NCBI RefSeq assembly: GCF_013366925.1
Contig: NZ_JAALDK010000001.1
Span: 2,239,089 to 2,303,088, forward strand
Source of the DNA: Paraburkholderia youngii
GTDB taxonomy: Bacteria > Pseudomonadota > Gammaproteobacteria > Burkholderiales > Burkholderiaceae
DNA length: 64,000 nucleotides
Direction: 5' to 3'
Every line of letters begins with the position of its first letter. Within the stretch, counting starts at the first letter, position 1. A program made the translations under genes and the position numbers. Positions 25,898-33,833 of the stretch are shown piece after piece. The notes under the pieces were generated by a model, which saw nothing but the letters and a program-made list of their open reading frames with translations, searched no databases and had not been told where the DNA came from.

Positions 25898-26709
25898 GCG
25901 GCGTCCTTGCCGCGCGAGGCCATCTGACGGAACACCTGACGGAAACCGAAGTACGCGATCGCGTCCTTCATGTTCGAAACGAAGCGGCGCCACGGCCGCA
26001 TGTTGGGATCGGTGACGTATTCGAACGTCAGCGACACGCGCATCTCGTTCGGGCCGGCCGGCGTGATGCGATGACGCAGCTTGTCGCCATCGAAAAACAC
26101 GAGGCCACCGGGCGGAATCTGCACCGAACCCGGCTGGTCCGGCATCTTCGGATTGCGCGTATGCAGCTCGTAGTCGAGCCGGCACGACGATTCGTCGATC
26201 ACGCCGAGAAGCAGCGTGTAGCGGCGCCCGTCGTAATACGAAGTATCGTAGTGCCAGCCGATATGGTCGCCGGGGCGCGTGTAGTAGTAGAGCGCGTAGG
26301 CGTGCGGGTCGTCGGCGGGCGACACCTGCAACTGGTCGCCGCTCAGCTGCTCGAGCCAGCCGATCAACTCCTTCGAACGATACAGCTCGGCGATGAACGG
26401 CGCGAGACGGTCGATCGTATGGCGGCTGACACTGCCGCCCTGCTTGTGGCCAGGCAGATAGTTGCGGTTCACTTCGTCGAGCAGCGAGCGCGCGCTGTGA
26501 ACCAGTTGCGCGGTGACTTCCGGCGCGAGGAAATCTTCGAGATACAGAAACGCGTCCTGCACGGCGAAGTCTTTGCGCAGACGCGCGTTGTCGAACGTGC
26601 GGGTACGGCTCGCGACCGCGCGGTCGGCATCGGGCGCGGGCGTGAGCGCCGCCACGGGCGTGCCTGTCGACACGGGCGCGATCACGTCGTCTTCGGCGTG
26701 CAGATTCAT
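25894..26709 (-). CDS. Fe(II)/2-oxoglutarate-dependent oxygenase
   Basis: A 271-residue double-stranded beta-helix oxygenase. The iron triad is His153 and Asp155 (GWHYDTSYY) and His213 (DKLRHRITP); Arg224 (NEMRVSLTF) is placed to bind 2-oxoglutarate. About 40 residues of Ala/Pro-rich sequence precede the domain. No signal peptide is seen. The start is the ATG at 26709, which overlaps the stop of the preceding gene as ATGA; a GTG four codons earlier is possible. Set between a phospholipid-type transferase and a flippase-like protein, it is likely to hydroxylate a lipid, its head group or a precursor. The substrate is unknown. Confidence 0.85.
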   Translation of the reverse strand: MNLHAEDDVIAPVSTGTPVAALTPAPDADRAVASRTRTFDNARLRKDFAVQDAFLYLEDFLAPEVTAQLVHSARSLLDEVNRNYLPGHKQGGSVSRHTIDRLAPFIAELYRSKELIGWLEQLSGDQLQVSPADDPHAYALYYYTRPGDHIGWHYDTSYYDGRRYTLLLGVIDESSCRLDYELHTRNPKMPDQPGSVQIPPGGLVFFDGDKLRHRITPAGPNEMRVSLTFEYVTDPNMRPWRRFVSNMKDAIAYFGFRQVFRQMASRGKDAA

Positions 26710-27407
26710 TTGCTGGCCCACTGTTGACTGGTTTCTGAAGTGGCGGGGGCCTTGGCCGTCAGGCGAGCGCTACGGCGCGCGACGCGCCAGTAGTCGATCA
26801 CCACCCATGCGGCGAACAGCGGCGCGCCGATCGACGCGACCACCACGAACGGCGCGACGACATTCGTCAGCGTGACGATGGGCAGCAGGTAAAGCACGTC
26901 CTCGGTTTCGAAGCCCCCCACCGACGCCTGCTTCGTGCCGGCCTTGCCGACCATTTCCTCGATCCGCATGCGCAAGAAGAAGATCAGGGCAACCGCGACA
27001 CCCGCAACCGCGCCGAGCATGCCGGGCGCGAGCTTCAAAGCATCCATCTGCGCACCGCCGACACCGATACCCATGCCGACGAACAGCATCACGGTCACGA
27101 GAGCATCGCAGGCGAGATCGTAAAAATGACCGATACGGCTCGACTTGCCGCCGACGCGCGCGAGTTCGCCGTCGGTGTGATCGACGAAATTAGACAGGAC
27201 TATCAGAAGTGCTCCCGCATTGGCCCACCCGAATCCCCCGTGCGCAAGGCACAGCGCGCCTGCGACGCCGATCAGCAGGCGCAGCGTGGTCAAATGATTC
27301 GGGGTGACCCAGGTATCGATTAGCGGTGTCACGAGCCGGCGAGCGAGCCGGGCATCCCACGTACGTGGCGGCGGGACGTTTATTGGAGGTCGGGGTTGCG
27401 AAGTCAT
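26706..27407 (-). CDS. CDP-alcohol phosphatidyltransferase
   Basis: A 233-residue inner-membrane enzyme. The complete family motif D-x2-DG-x2-AR-x8-G-x3-D-x3-D is present at residues 76-101 (Asp76, Asp79, Gly80, Ala83, Arg84, Gly93, Asp97, Asp101). About six helices surround it. Such enzymes move a phospho-alcohol from a CDP carrier to an alcohol. It is the first gene of a four-gene operon and couples to the oxygenase by ATGA. The length and the RIEEMVGKAGTKQ insertion do not clearly match PgsA, PssA or choline/ethanolamine transferases, so the product is open. Confidence 0.88.
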   Translation of the reverse strand: MTSQPRPPINVPPPRTWDARLARRLVTPLIDTWVTPNHLTTLRLLIGVAGALCLAHGGFGWANAGALLIVLSNFVDHTDGELARVGGKSSRIGHFYDLACDALVTVMLFVGMGIGVGGAQMDALKLAPGMLGAVAGVAVALIFFLRMRIEEMVGKAGTKQASVGGFETEDVLYLLPIVTLTNVVAPFVVVASIGAPLFAAWVVIDYWRVARRSARLTAKAPATSETSQQWASK

Positions 27408-27648
27408 AAGGCGGAAATATATACGGGATTCTGAAAGCTTGCTGTTTTGTCGGTATATTTCCCGGCAATTGCAAATACCGTTTGTATGTCCGCCACAAAG
27501 CGGAATTCGCCGAATCGCTGTAAAGTGCGAATCCAGTTGTGCCAGTCACGCGGAATCTGTTCGATGTGCAGCACCGCTCGCGCCCCTCCGGGGGATGGCG
27601 CAGTGGTTGCTAATCCACGGCATCGACTGTGGACGCCCGCCTACACTC

Positions 27649-28080
27649 ATGAACCGTCTTCTTGTCCCTCTGCTGTTTGCCGCAGCCGCCGCGCTGCCGC
27701 TGTCCTCTTTTGCCGTGGAGCTCGACGCGCCACTCGTATGCAATGAGAGCGGCCACCAGTTCATTGCTGATCTGATGCAGCAGCAACTGATCAACCCGAA
27801 GCCAAGTCACGTCGAAAGCAACTCGATCAACGCGTTCTCGCCGATGCCCGGTGCGCATCTAACCGCGTTCGGTTTCCGCGTATTCGCAGTGGTGGGCTTC
27901 GAAAAAGACGACCCGATGTTCCGGGTCGGCGACGGCGAACCGGTCGCGCAGTCCGCGTATGGCGCCGTCGTGTTCGGCGGCGACGACAAGGTTAAAAGCG
28001 CGCTCGAGAACGCCGGCAGTACGGCGATCGTGCACCACGTCGCACCGCTGATCACCGCGATTTTTTGCAAGCGCAACTAG
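27649..28080 (+). CDS. small exported protein of unknown function
   Basis: A 143-residue protein starting MNRLLVPLLFAAAAALPLSS, a clear signal peptide cut near SFA-VELDA. The mature part has one cysteine near its start (LVCNESGH) and one at the end (IFCKRN), well placed for a disulfide joining the two ends. The middle repeats alternating hydrophobic strands (FGFRVFAVVGF, SAYGAVVFGG). I recognise no family. It is divergent from the CDP-alcohol transferase operon across a 241-nt gap, which must hold both promoters. Confidence 0.72.
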   Translation: MNRLLVPLLFAAAAALPLSSFAVELDAPLVCNESGHQFIADLMQQQLINPKPSHVESNSINAFSPMPGAHLTAFGFRVFAVVGFEKDDPMFRVGDGEPVAQSAYGAVVFGGDDKVKSALENAGSTAIVHHVAPLITAIFCKRN

Positions 28081-28154
28081 GGGTTGGTGGCGGCACGCGC
28101 TGGCTGCGGCCATCGGTATTGAGATAGCTCGGAGCAGGATTGGCACGGTATAAT

Positions 28155-28295
28155 CCTGCCAGATAGATTTTTCGGGGCTCCGCAAGGGTGTCTATCTGCC
28201 TCCTGGTCAACAGGGTCCAGCCGTGCTGGTTACGTCGGTCGCACCGATCAAGCGCTCCCGCGAAGTTATGAGGCCCCCGCGCGGGGCCTCACCCG
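28155..28295 (+). ncRNA. candidate structured small RNA
   Basis: A consensus -10 box TATAAT at 28149-28154 is followed by a series of hairpins with no open frame: CAGATAGA (28160-28167) with TCTATCTG (28191-28198); CCTG/CAGG (28202-28214); CCAGC-CGT-GCTGG (28217-28229); TCGGT-CGC-ACCGA (28235-28247). It ends in a 9-bp G+C-rich stem, TGAGGCCCC/GGGGCCTCA (28269-28291), then CCCGTTTCT. No good -35 is seen at normal spacing. The sequence does not match the SRP, RNase P or tmRNA cores that I know. Strand and ends are inferred. Confidence 0.45.
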
Positions 28296-28332
28296 TTTCT
28301 GGCCCGGCCGCTCTCACACATCCAATTCTTTT

Positions 28333-28894
28333 CTACTGCCGACCCAGGCTCGGATCGCGGATCGATTCGCCTCTCAAAATCTTGGCCGCCATCACGCGAA
28401 ACCGCACGATGCTCCGGCGGTTGCGAGGAATACCCGGCTTGCCTGCCGCTTGCGGGCTGCCAGGGTTGCGCACATACGCGCTCTCGATCACGAGCCGCAG
28501 TTGCGCTGCCGCCGCCCGGCGCAAACGGAAAAACACCTCGTATTCGACCGCTTCGCCACGATCATCGATATCTTCGATCACGAGCCAGTTCGAACGGCCA
28601 GTGAAATAGCACCGCCGCTCTGCCAACTGCGCGATGATCGCCGGCAGATTGAGCGACCAGCGGTGTCGGTCGGGGCAAAACGCGCGCGCCACATTGCGGT
28701 GATCGAGTATTCTGCGCGCGTTGCCGAGCACTTCGAAATCGAGTGGCCCGGTCGCCCGCTCCAAACGACACGCAATGCGACGTGTATTCGACGTGGACCG
28801 TTGCCGACACTGCCGGAAATCGCGGCGCGGCGGGAATCGCGAAAGTAAACGCGCTGGCAAGCAGATGAGCGAGGTCATAGCGAACATCCGCCAC
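28333..28894 (-). pseudogene. frameshifted conserved hypothetical gene
   Basis: Two frames together read as one protein. The first, from GTG 28894, gives ADVRYDLAHLLASAF, FAIPAAPRFPAVSATVHVEY and TSHCVSFGAG; the second gives GPLDFEVLGNARRILDHRN, VARAFCPDRHRWSLNLP, RRCYFTGRSNWLVIE and a C-terminus ending RGESIRDPSLGRQ. The switch lies about 28755-28765, where one base too many (or two too few) breaks the frame. The joined protein, about 187 residues, resembles unnamed Burkholderia proteins with a VEYTSHC start. Either a real pseudogene or a sequencing indel. Confidence 0.6.
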
Positions 28895-29054
28895 GTCGAT
28901 AAAACCTCGTCGCAAAATCGAAATCCATTTCAAGTCCAGCTCGCGAGGCCGCCAAAAGAGACCGCAAATTATCGCGAGATTCCCGTTCGCTGGCTCCTCG
29001 GCCGGATGGCCTAAGACGATCCGGTCACGACGCAACCGCGCCTGCAACCGCCAT

Positions 29055-29591
29055 TTACCCCGGCCGGCGAAACTCGTTCGCCACCCACGCCGCGGCGCTC
29101 GCCTTGCTGAGCTTGAAGGTCGGCGCGACCTGCACCTGCGCGATCTGCTCGCCGAAAATATCGAGCGCGCTCAACAGCGCGTACGGCTCGTCTTCGTCCG
29201 GAACGATGTCGAGCGTGATGTCGAATTCGTCGTTGCCGTCCGCGCTCGGCACGCGCACCGCCTTGTGCAGTTGCGCGCGCAGTTGCTGCTCGTGGCGACG
29301 CAGCACTTCCGCGGCGGTTTTCACCAGCGTGTTGAACGCCGACACGTCGAGCGGCTTCGGATCCTTCTTGTTGCGACCCATCGTCCAAGGTCCGACGAGC
29401 GCGGGCTCCGCCTCGCCGTCCTTGATCATTTCGACGGCCCAGCCTTCGTCGTCTTCGTTCTTGATGATGCGCGCGGTCCAGCCGTTATCGCGCCACAGAC
29501 GCTCTTCATGCACGCTTTCGTCCGGTCCGGACGAGTCGTCGGCCAGGAACCCGGCATTCGTGTCGGTCGAGGGAAAGGGCGTGTCGTTCAT
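29055..29591 (-). CDS. acidic conserved hypothetical protein
   Basis: A 178-residue, strongly acidic, soluble protein starting MNDTPFPSTD (ATG 29589-29591). Features: RLWRDNGWTARIIKNEDDEG with alternating strands, ALVGPWTMGRNKKDPKPLD, a helix NTLVKTAAEVLRRHEQQLRA and the acidic DEFDITLDIVPDEDEPYALL. No signal peptide or membrane segment. The pattern of clean codon usage and a plausible fold suggest a true gene. I do not recognise a family. It stands alone between the frameshifted gene and a small-RNA candidate. Confidence 0.7.
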   Translation of the reverse strand: MNDTPFPSTDTNAGFLADDSSGPDESVHEERLWRDNGWTARIIKNEDDEGWAVEMIKDGEAEPALVGPWTMGRNKKDPKPLDVSAFNTLVKTAAEVLRRHEQQLRAQLHKAVRVPSADGNDEFDITLDIVPDEDEPYALLSALDIFGEQIAQVQVAPTFKLSKASAAAWVANEFRRPG

Positions 29592-29783
29592 CACAGGTTC
29601 ACTCACTTCGCGGGGCGCACAAACAGATTTCGAACCCGCGATTCTACCTGCCCGGCCCGCTTCGCCCTGCTCGCTCTGACGAACGGACAAGGCGCGCTCG
29701 GAACGGCGAAGCCGCTCGAGGGGCGAAAAATTCTATTTACCCTTACGCGAGAATGTATAAAAACCGCTTTAAATGTCAGATAA

Positions 29784-29850
29784 AAAAACGCGGCCCGAAA
29801 GCCGCGTGTAAAAATGAAAAAGACACCCTTTGGTCGAAGGGGTCTATCGA
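29784..29850 (-). ncRNA. candidate short RNA ending in tandem terminators
   Basis: On the minus strand TATAAT (complement of 29852-29857) precedes two consecutive hairpins: 29821-29845 (AGACCCCTT/AAAGGGTGTCT arms) followed by five T, and 29788-29807 (ACGCGGC/GCCGCGT) followed by seven T. No gene ends just upstream on this strand, so the terminators probably serve a short transcript of about 50-70 nt. The -35 region (TTAAAT, 17-nt spacing) is poor. Confidence 0.4.
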
Positions 29851-29857
29851 AATTATA

Positions 29858-30193
29858 AGTGGCATCCCACCTTGATTTAACGCTTTCTTCGTAAGACTGC
29901 GTTGCGCAAAAAGGTGGGAATCGGCGCAAATGAGGGCCTCCGATGCTGGCCGGGAGGCCTTGTGTCGTAACGGTCCGGCAACGTCGCTGGACTTGACGGC
30001 GCAGCCGCCCATTCCTTTTTAAAATAATTCCTTTTGGCGGCCTGCACTTACACGATTAATTCACATAATCTCGACTTCGAAAATGAACTGTTGTAAGACG
30101 AATAATTAAATATCTGCATAGCGGTAATTACACTTCGCTGGGAATGGCGCTCAACATGCCAATTCTCCACGTACCACGGAGTGAATCCCGAAC
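29858..30193. other. AT-rich intergenic stretch with a long stem-loop
   Basis: No gene is evident in these 336 bases. TCCCACCTT near 29866 can pair with AAGGTGGGA near 29921-29929 across about 45 nt, and GGCCTCC/GGAGGCC forms another stem at about 29935-29959. Bases 30020-30130 are markedly AT-rich for this genome and probably contain the old porin promoter; GTACCACGGAGTGAA just before 30194 has a GGAG ribosome-binding motif. Confidence 0.4.
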
Positions 30194-30420
30194 ATGCAAA
30201 GAAGCCCCACCACGGCAGGCCTGATGAGCGCCTTCGCAATCACCGTACACGCGCAAGGCAGCGTCACTTTGCACGGCTCGCTCGACGCGGGTCTCGTCTA
30301 CTCGAACAACCAGGGCGGTCACAGCAGCTGGCAGCAGGGCAGCAGGGCAGCGGCTCATTGTCGAACACCTGCTTTGGTCCGCGTGGCAGCGAGGAAGGTG
30401 AGCGGCTCCAACGGCTCGGG
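30194..30420 (+). pseudogene. remnant of a general porin gene (N-terminal part)
   Basis: From ATG 30194 the frame reads a short leader, then VHAQGSVTLHGSLDAGLVYS and NNQGGHSSWQQGS, the usual start of a mature Burkholderia trimeric porin (signal cleavage followed by the first beta strand). The leader has lost its hydrophobic core. Just after, the frame must shift to give GSLSNTCFGPRGSEEGER, which still resembles the second strand (SGSRFGLRGSEDLG in typical porins). The remaining 300 or so residues are gone. This is a decayed gene. Confidence 0.65.
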
Positions 30421-30644
30421 CAAGCCGAAGTGGCACACCGTGTCGCTGCAAGGCGATTCCCTGGCCGCGCTAGTGACGACGCCGGCGCTTGCTCGGTATA
30501 CTGCCCCGGCCGCCGTGCGACGCCGCGAAACCGCGCCGCCTGCACGGCAGCTTCGTCGCGAAGCATCGCGCTGTCCGCCAGCGCATCGCGCTTCGCCCGC
30601 GCCTCACCTTCCCATGCATGACTGGGAACGCCGACGATCGGATC

Positions 30645-30998
30645 ATGAAAAGACTTCTCCTGCTTGCCCCCGCTGCCGCCCTCACTGCCACCCTCGCCGC
30701 TTGCGGTTCGTCGGGCGGCCCCGCGCGCGATGCGTCCGCGCCGCTCGTGTACGTGTCGTCGTCACGCACGCCTGCGTCCATCGCCGCCTGCCTCGAAGGA
30801 CGTCTGCCGCGCGTGCGTACCTCGCACACCGGCGCCGCGACCGAACTCGCGGTCGGCGCCGATTCGCACAACTCATACTTCGTCACGCTGACCCCGCTCA
30901 ACGGCAGCACGGTCATCAAGGTCATGCATCCGGCCAACGCGCCCGACGATCCACCCGAAGAGGAAATGCGCTTCGCTATCGCACGCTGCGCGACCTGA
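30645..30998 (+). CDS. small lipoprotein of unknown function
   Basis: A 117-residue protein with a lipoprotein signal: MKRLLLLAPAAALTATLAAC, lipobox LAAC with the lipidated cysteine at residue 20. The mature part has a conserved-looking cysteine pair (AACLEGRLP and IARCAT at the end), a strand-rich middle (SYFVTLTPLNGSTVIKVMHP), and resembles unnamed Burkholderia lipoproteins. The start is the only ATG that gives an export signal. It is followed by a strong terminator, so it forms a single-gene unit. Confidence 0.78.
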   Translation: MKRLLLLAPAAALTATLAACGSSGGPARDASAPLVYVSSSRTPASIAACLEGRLPRVRTSHTGAATELAVGADSHNSYFVTLTPLNGSTVIKVMHPANAPDDPPEEEMRFAIARCAT

Positions 30999-31041
30999 GC
31001 GGCGCGGCGCACTTGAACGCCGTGCGCATCACTCACGGAAG

Positions 31042-31083
31042 GCCGATGCGCGAATTTATATCTCGCCCATCGGCTATTTTTTT
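31042..31083 (+). terminator. terminator after the lipoprotein gene
   Basis: GCCGATG (31042-31048) pairs with CATCGGC (31068-31074) with a 19-nt loop and is followed by TATTTTTTT. Confidence 0.7.
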
Positions 31084-31141
31084 ACGCGCTCATCTGCGAA
31101 CATAGCCGCCCTTTGTTTTTCGCGCGGCACTTGTGTCGCGA

Positions 31142-31660
31142 ATGTCGATGGCATCCAGCAAAGCGCATCATGCGACCGGTTTCGCAGCCGGCATCATCGC
31201 GGCGGCGATCGTCGCGCGCAGCGGCGGCGGTCCGTTTCACGCTGGCGTGCTGCTGAGCTTCATCGCCGGCGTGGCTGGCAGCACCGCGCCGGACTGGCTC
31301 GAAGTTGCATGGTGGTCACGCGCGCGGCGGCTGTGGATCGCGCATCGCACGTTGACGCATTGGGGCATCGGCTGGCTCGCGCTGCTCGCGGCGTCGTATC
31401 ACATGCTCGGACATTCGATCTACGCGGCGCCCGCGTTCGGCTTCGCGTGCGGCGGCCTGATGCATCTGCTCGCCGACTGGCCGAATCCGCTCGGCGTGCC
31501 GTGGATCGCCGGGCGACATTCGTTGAATCTATGGAATAGCGGGCACTGCGATCTGATCGTCGTCGCGGCGTCGTGGGTGGCCGCGTGGTTCATCGGCGAG
31601 CATGTGTGGCGGCATGGCATGCATGCGTTGCCGTGGTTACGCCATTGGCCGATCAGCTAG
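31142..31660 (+). CDS. YdjM-like membrane-bound metal-dependent hydrolase family protein
   Basis: A 172-residue inner-membrane protein of the DUF457/YdjM type. The conserved polar residues are in ASSKAHHATGFAAG at the start, STAPDWLE, AHRTLTHWGIGW and LMHLLADWPNPLGVPW; the His and Asp in these blocks are those proposed to bind metal. Four to five hydrophobic segments. I chose the ATG at 31142; a GTG at 31133 would add three residues. E. coli YdjM is SOS-regulated, but no LexA box was seen here. Function is unproved in the family. Confidence 0.78.
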   Translation: MSMASSKAHHATGFAAGIIAAAIVARSGGGPFHAGVLLSFIAGVAGSTAPDWLEVAWWSRARRLWIAHRTLTHWGIGWLALLAASYHMLGHSIYAAPAFGFACGGLMHLLADWPNPLGVPWIAGRHSLNLWNSGHCDLIVVAASWVAAWFIGEHVWRHGMHALPWLRHWPIS

Positions 31661-31695
31661 GCGCAGCGATGCAGCCGGCCGCGGCCAGGCGACCA

Positions 31696-32622
31696 TCACT
31701 GCCGCCCATTGTCGGTGCGCTCTCCTTCGCGGATCTTGCCTTGCGATACGCTGCTGCCCGGCGGCACGCTATGCGTGAGCCACACGTTGCCGCCGATCAC
31801 CGATCCGCGCCCGATCGTCACGCGTCCGAGAATCGTCGCGCCCGCGTAGATCACGACGTCGTCCTCGACGATCGGATGCCGGGCGTTGCCCTTGATCAGC
31901 ATGCCGTCTTCGTCGGCCGCGAAACTCTTCGCGCCGAGCGTGACCGCCTGGTAGACGCGCACGCGCTCACCGATGATCGCGGTCTCGCCGATCACCACGC
32001 CGGTGCCGTGATCGATGAAGAAGCTCGGCCCGATCGTCGCGCCCGGGTGAATGTCAATGCCGGTCGCCGAGTGCGCGATCTCGTTGATGAAGCGCGCGAG
32101 CAGCGGCACGCCGAGCCGATGCAGCGCATGCGCGAGCCGGTGATGCGTCATCGCCCACACGCCCGGATAGCACAGCAGGATTTCGGTGATGTGCTGCGCG
32201 GCGGGGTCGCCGGTATACGCAGCCTGGATGTCGCTGACGAGCAGCGCGCGGATGCCCGCCAGCTGCGTCGCGAACTCGCGCGCCACCGCGAATGCGCGCT
32301 CGCGCAACTCGGCGTCGGGCGTCGCGCCGAACTCTGGCAGGAAGCGCAGCGCGCGGCGAATCTGTTCGGCGAGCAGCCGCAACGTGCTTTCGAGCGTGTG
32401 GCCGACGTAGTAGTCGACCGTCTCGTCGGTTAGATCGGGCGCGCCGTAGTGCGTCGGAAACATCGCGGCGCGCAAGCCGGTCACGATATTGACCACCGCT
32501 TCGCGCGATGGCAACTCGCGAATGCCGAGCGGATGCCGCGTGCGATGCAATTGCTCGCGCGAGGCGCGCAGATCGGCGACGATCTGTTCAAGGCCCCAGT
32601 TCGGGGAAGGCTCGTTGGGCAT
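31696..32622 (-). CDS. cysE: serine O-acetyltransferase (EpsC/CysE long form)
   Basis: A 308-residue enzyme that makes O-acetylserine for cysteine synthesis. The C-terminal left-handed beta helix shows hexapeptide repeats (IDIHPGATIGPSFFIDHG, VVIGETAIIGERVRVYQ, VIYAGATILGRVTIGRGSVIG); the catalytic His is in FFIDHGTGVVIGE. The helical N-terminal domain is long (about 180 residues), as in the EpsC-like forms. The last residues (SVSQGKIREGERTDNGRQ) give a tail rather than the Ile-ending CysE peptide that binds CysK. Confidence 0.9.
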   Translation of the reverse strand: MPNEPSPNWGLEQIVADLRASREQLHRTRHPLGIRELPSREAVVNIVTGLRAAMFPTHYGAPDLTDETVDYYVGHTLESTLRLLAEQIRRALRFLPEFGATPDAELRERAFAVAREFATQLAGIRALLVSDIQAAYTGDPAAQHITEILLCYPGVWAMTHHRLAHALHRLGVPLLARFINEIAHSATGIDIHPGATIGPSFFIDHGTGVVIGETAIIGERVRVYQAVTLGAKSFAADEDGMLIKGNARHPIVEDDVVIYAGATILGRVTIGRGSVIGGNVWLTHSVPPGSSVSQGKIREGERTDNGRQ

Positions 32623-32768
32623 AAGGGACGGCGCCGTGCAGCGTGCACGGTTCAAAGTGGTTATCCAGCAGAGATTACCGCGTTTTAACGCTGCCCGCCC
32701 GGCGGCGCGCAGATCGGCTCGGCTCGTTGCGTCGGCGCGTGCCTGCACGCATGCATCGTTCCCTGACG

Positions 32769-33002
32769 TCAGATTGTCAGACTGCTCGCGTCGATCCAGC
32801 GCACTGCCCAATCGCGCGCGTGCGCGATCGCGGCGGCTTCGTCTGAGAAGCGCAGCTCCGTGGGGAAGAAACGGTTGGCGACCAGTTCGCCGTCGCTCGA
32901 GCGCGAGATCACCACATACGGTTGCCAGGAGCCGTCGCCCGAGCGCGCCGGTTCGCAATTCAATAGATAGCCGCGATGTGTGAATGCAGCATCGAAGTGC
33001 AT
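32769..33002 (-). CDS. small conserved hypothetical protein
   Basis: A 77-residue soluble protein. It reads MHFDAAFTHRGYLLNCEPA, then QPYVVISRSSDGELVANRFF, then a helix EAAAIAHARDWAVRWIDA. Strand-strand-helix spacing and the tryptophan-rich end resemble short unnamed proteins common in Burkholderia. No signal peptide. It stands alone upstream of cysE with a 146-nt gap, so a shared transcript is possible. Function unknown. Confidence 0.65.
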   Translation of the reverse strand: MHFDAAFTHRGYLLNCEPARSGDGSWQPYVVISRSSDGELVANRFFPTELRFSDEAAAIAHARDWAVRWIDASSLTI

Positions 33003-33330
33003 GAGTCACCCGCCCCTGAAGCCCCGTAACATTTTCTCGGTCGCGCGGCCATTTGTTTGTTAATTTTTTCCGACCATGGTGAACAGCCGGAGCATGCCGC
33101 CAATTTATCCGCGCGTCGGTCGCAGGAGTAGAATCATACTCTGTAGAAAATACGCGTCCATTAAAAAAAACGAAATGAATCGCGGACCTCATCGCCATTC
33201 AATCGCGTGGGCAACGCCACTCGCATCGAATCATGGCGGACAACGCATCGCGACTCCCGCGCAAAGCGGCGCCGTGTCAGTCGGAACGGCTTTTGCTCTT
33301 TCTTCGAATGTCCTCTTCAGGAGATGCACG
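33003..33330. other. intergenic region upstream of the 33331 gene
   Basis: No supported gene. Bases 33050-33180 are AT-rich (AATTTTTT, AATCATACTCTGTAGAAAATAC, ATTAAAAAAAACG) and probably carry the promoter of the gene at 33331. An open frame crosses this stretch but lacks protein-like composition. A clear AGGAG lies just before 33331. Confidence 0.5.
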
Positions 33331-33783
33331 ATGGACAGCGCGATCAGCAAACCCGAAAATGCCGGCACGAAACCCGACCCGAAGGACCCACCAACCACGG
33401 ACCTGCACAACGATCGCACGCACGACAGCACCGTCGACACCGACGGCAAGAACCATGAAGCGGCCCGTCTGGCGGGCCACGGCGCGATCTCGCCCGACGA
33501 AATCACAACCAGCAATGCGACGCTCGAGAACAGCGTGCCCGAGGCGCGCGACGGCATGGCCGGCTTCGACAGCCGGCTTGGCGGCAATCATCTGCTGCTC
33601 GCGCTCGAGCCCGGTTACGCGGTGATCGACAAGGGCATGGCCGAGCCGCTCGCCGTCTACTCGGCCGACAACCAGTACGTCGACCCGCGTCCAGTCGGAC
33701 AGCGCCAGGATCGCGGCCGCATCCACTACGCGCTCAATCATTTGCGGCCCGCGCGCGTTATCGAATTACACCGCGTGAAATAG
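33331..33783 (+). CDS. hypothetical hydrophilic protein
   Basis: A 150-residue protein with a good ribosome binding site (CAGGAG, eight bases before the ATG). The first half is disordered and rich in Asp, Thr and Pro (PKDPPTTDLHNDRTHDSTVD); the second looks folded: GFDSRLGGNHLLLALEPGYA, VIDKGMAEPLAVYSADNQ and a tail RGRIHYALNHLRPARVIEL. No signal peptide or membrane segment. I do not recognise a family. A 12-bp-stem terminator follows, so it is a single-gene transcript. Confidence 0.65.
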   Translation: MDSAISKPENAGTKPDPKDPPTTDLHNDRTHDSTVDTDGKNHEAARLAGHGAISPDEITTSNATLENSVPEARDGMAGFDSRLGGNHLLLALEPGYAVIDKGMAEPLAVYSADNQYVDPRPVGQRQDRGRIHYALNHLRPARVIELHRVK

Positions 33784-33787
33784 GCGG

Positions 33788-33823
33788 ACGCGCGCGTATC
33801 ATCCCTTTATACGCGCGCGTTTG
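33788..33823 (+). terminator. terminator after the 33331 gene
   Basis: A 12-bp perfect stem, ACGCGCGCGTAT (33788-33799) and ATACGCGCGCGT (33809-33820), then TTGAATT. Confidence 0.75.
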
Positions 33824-33833
33824 AATTACCGCA

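Noticed and set aside
28155..28295. Signal recognition particle RNA
   Set aside because: The conserved GGAAGCAGCC-type loop of SRP RNA is absent.
29620..29660. tRNA-like T-loop (GGTTCGAAATC on the minus strand)
   Set aside because: No D-loop, anticodon stem or acceptor stem can be drawn around it; it lies in the leader of the 29055-29591 gene.
30420..30644. Continuation of the porin or a separate gene between the porin remnant and the lipoprotein
   Set aside because: No frame keeps porin motifs or looks protein-like in this stretch.
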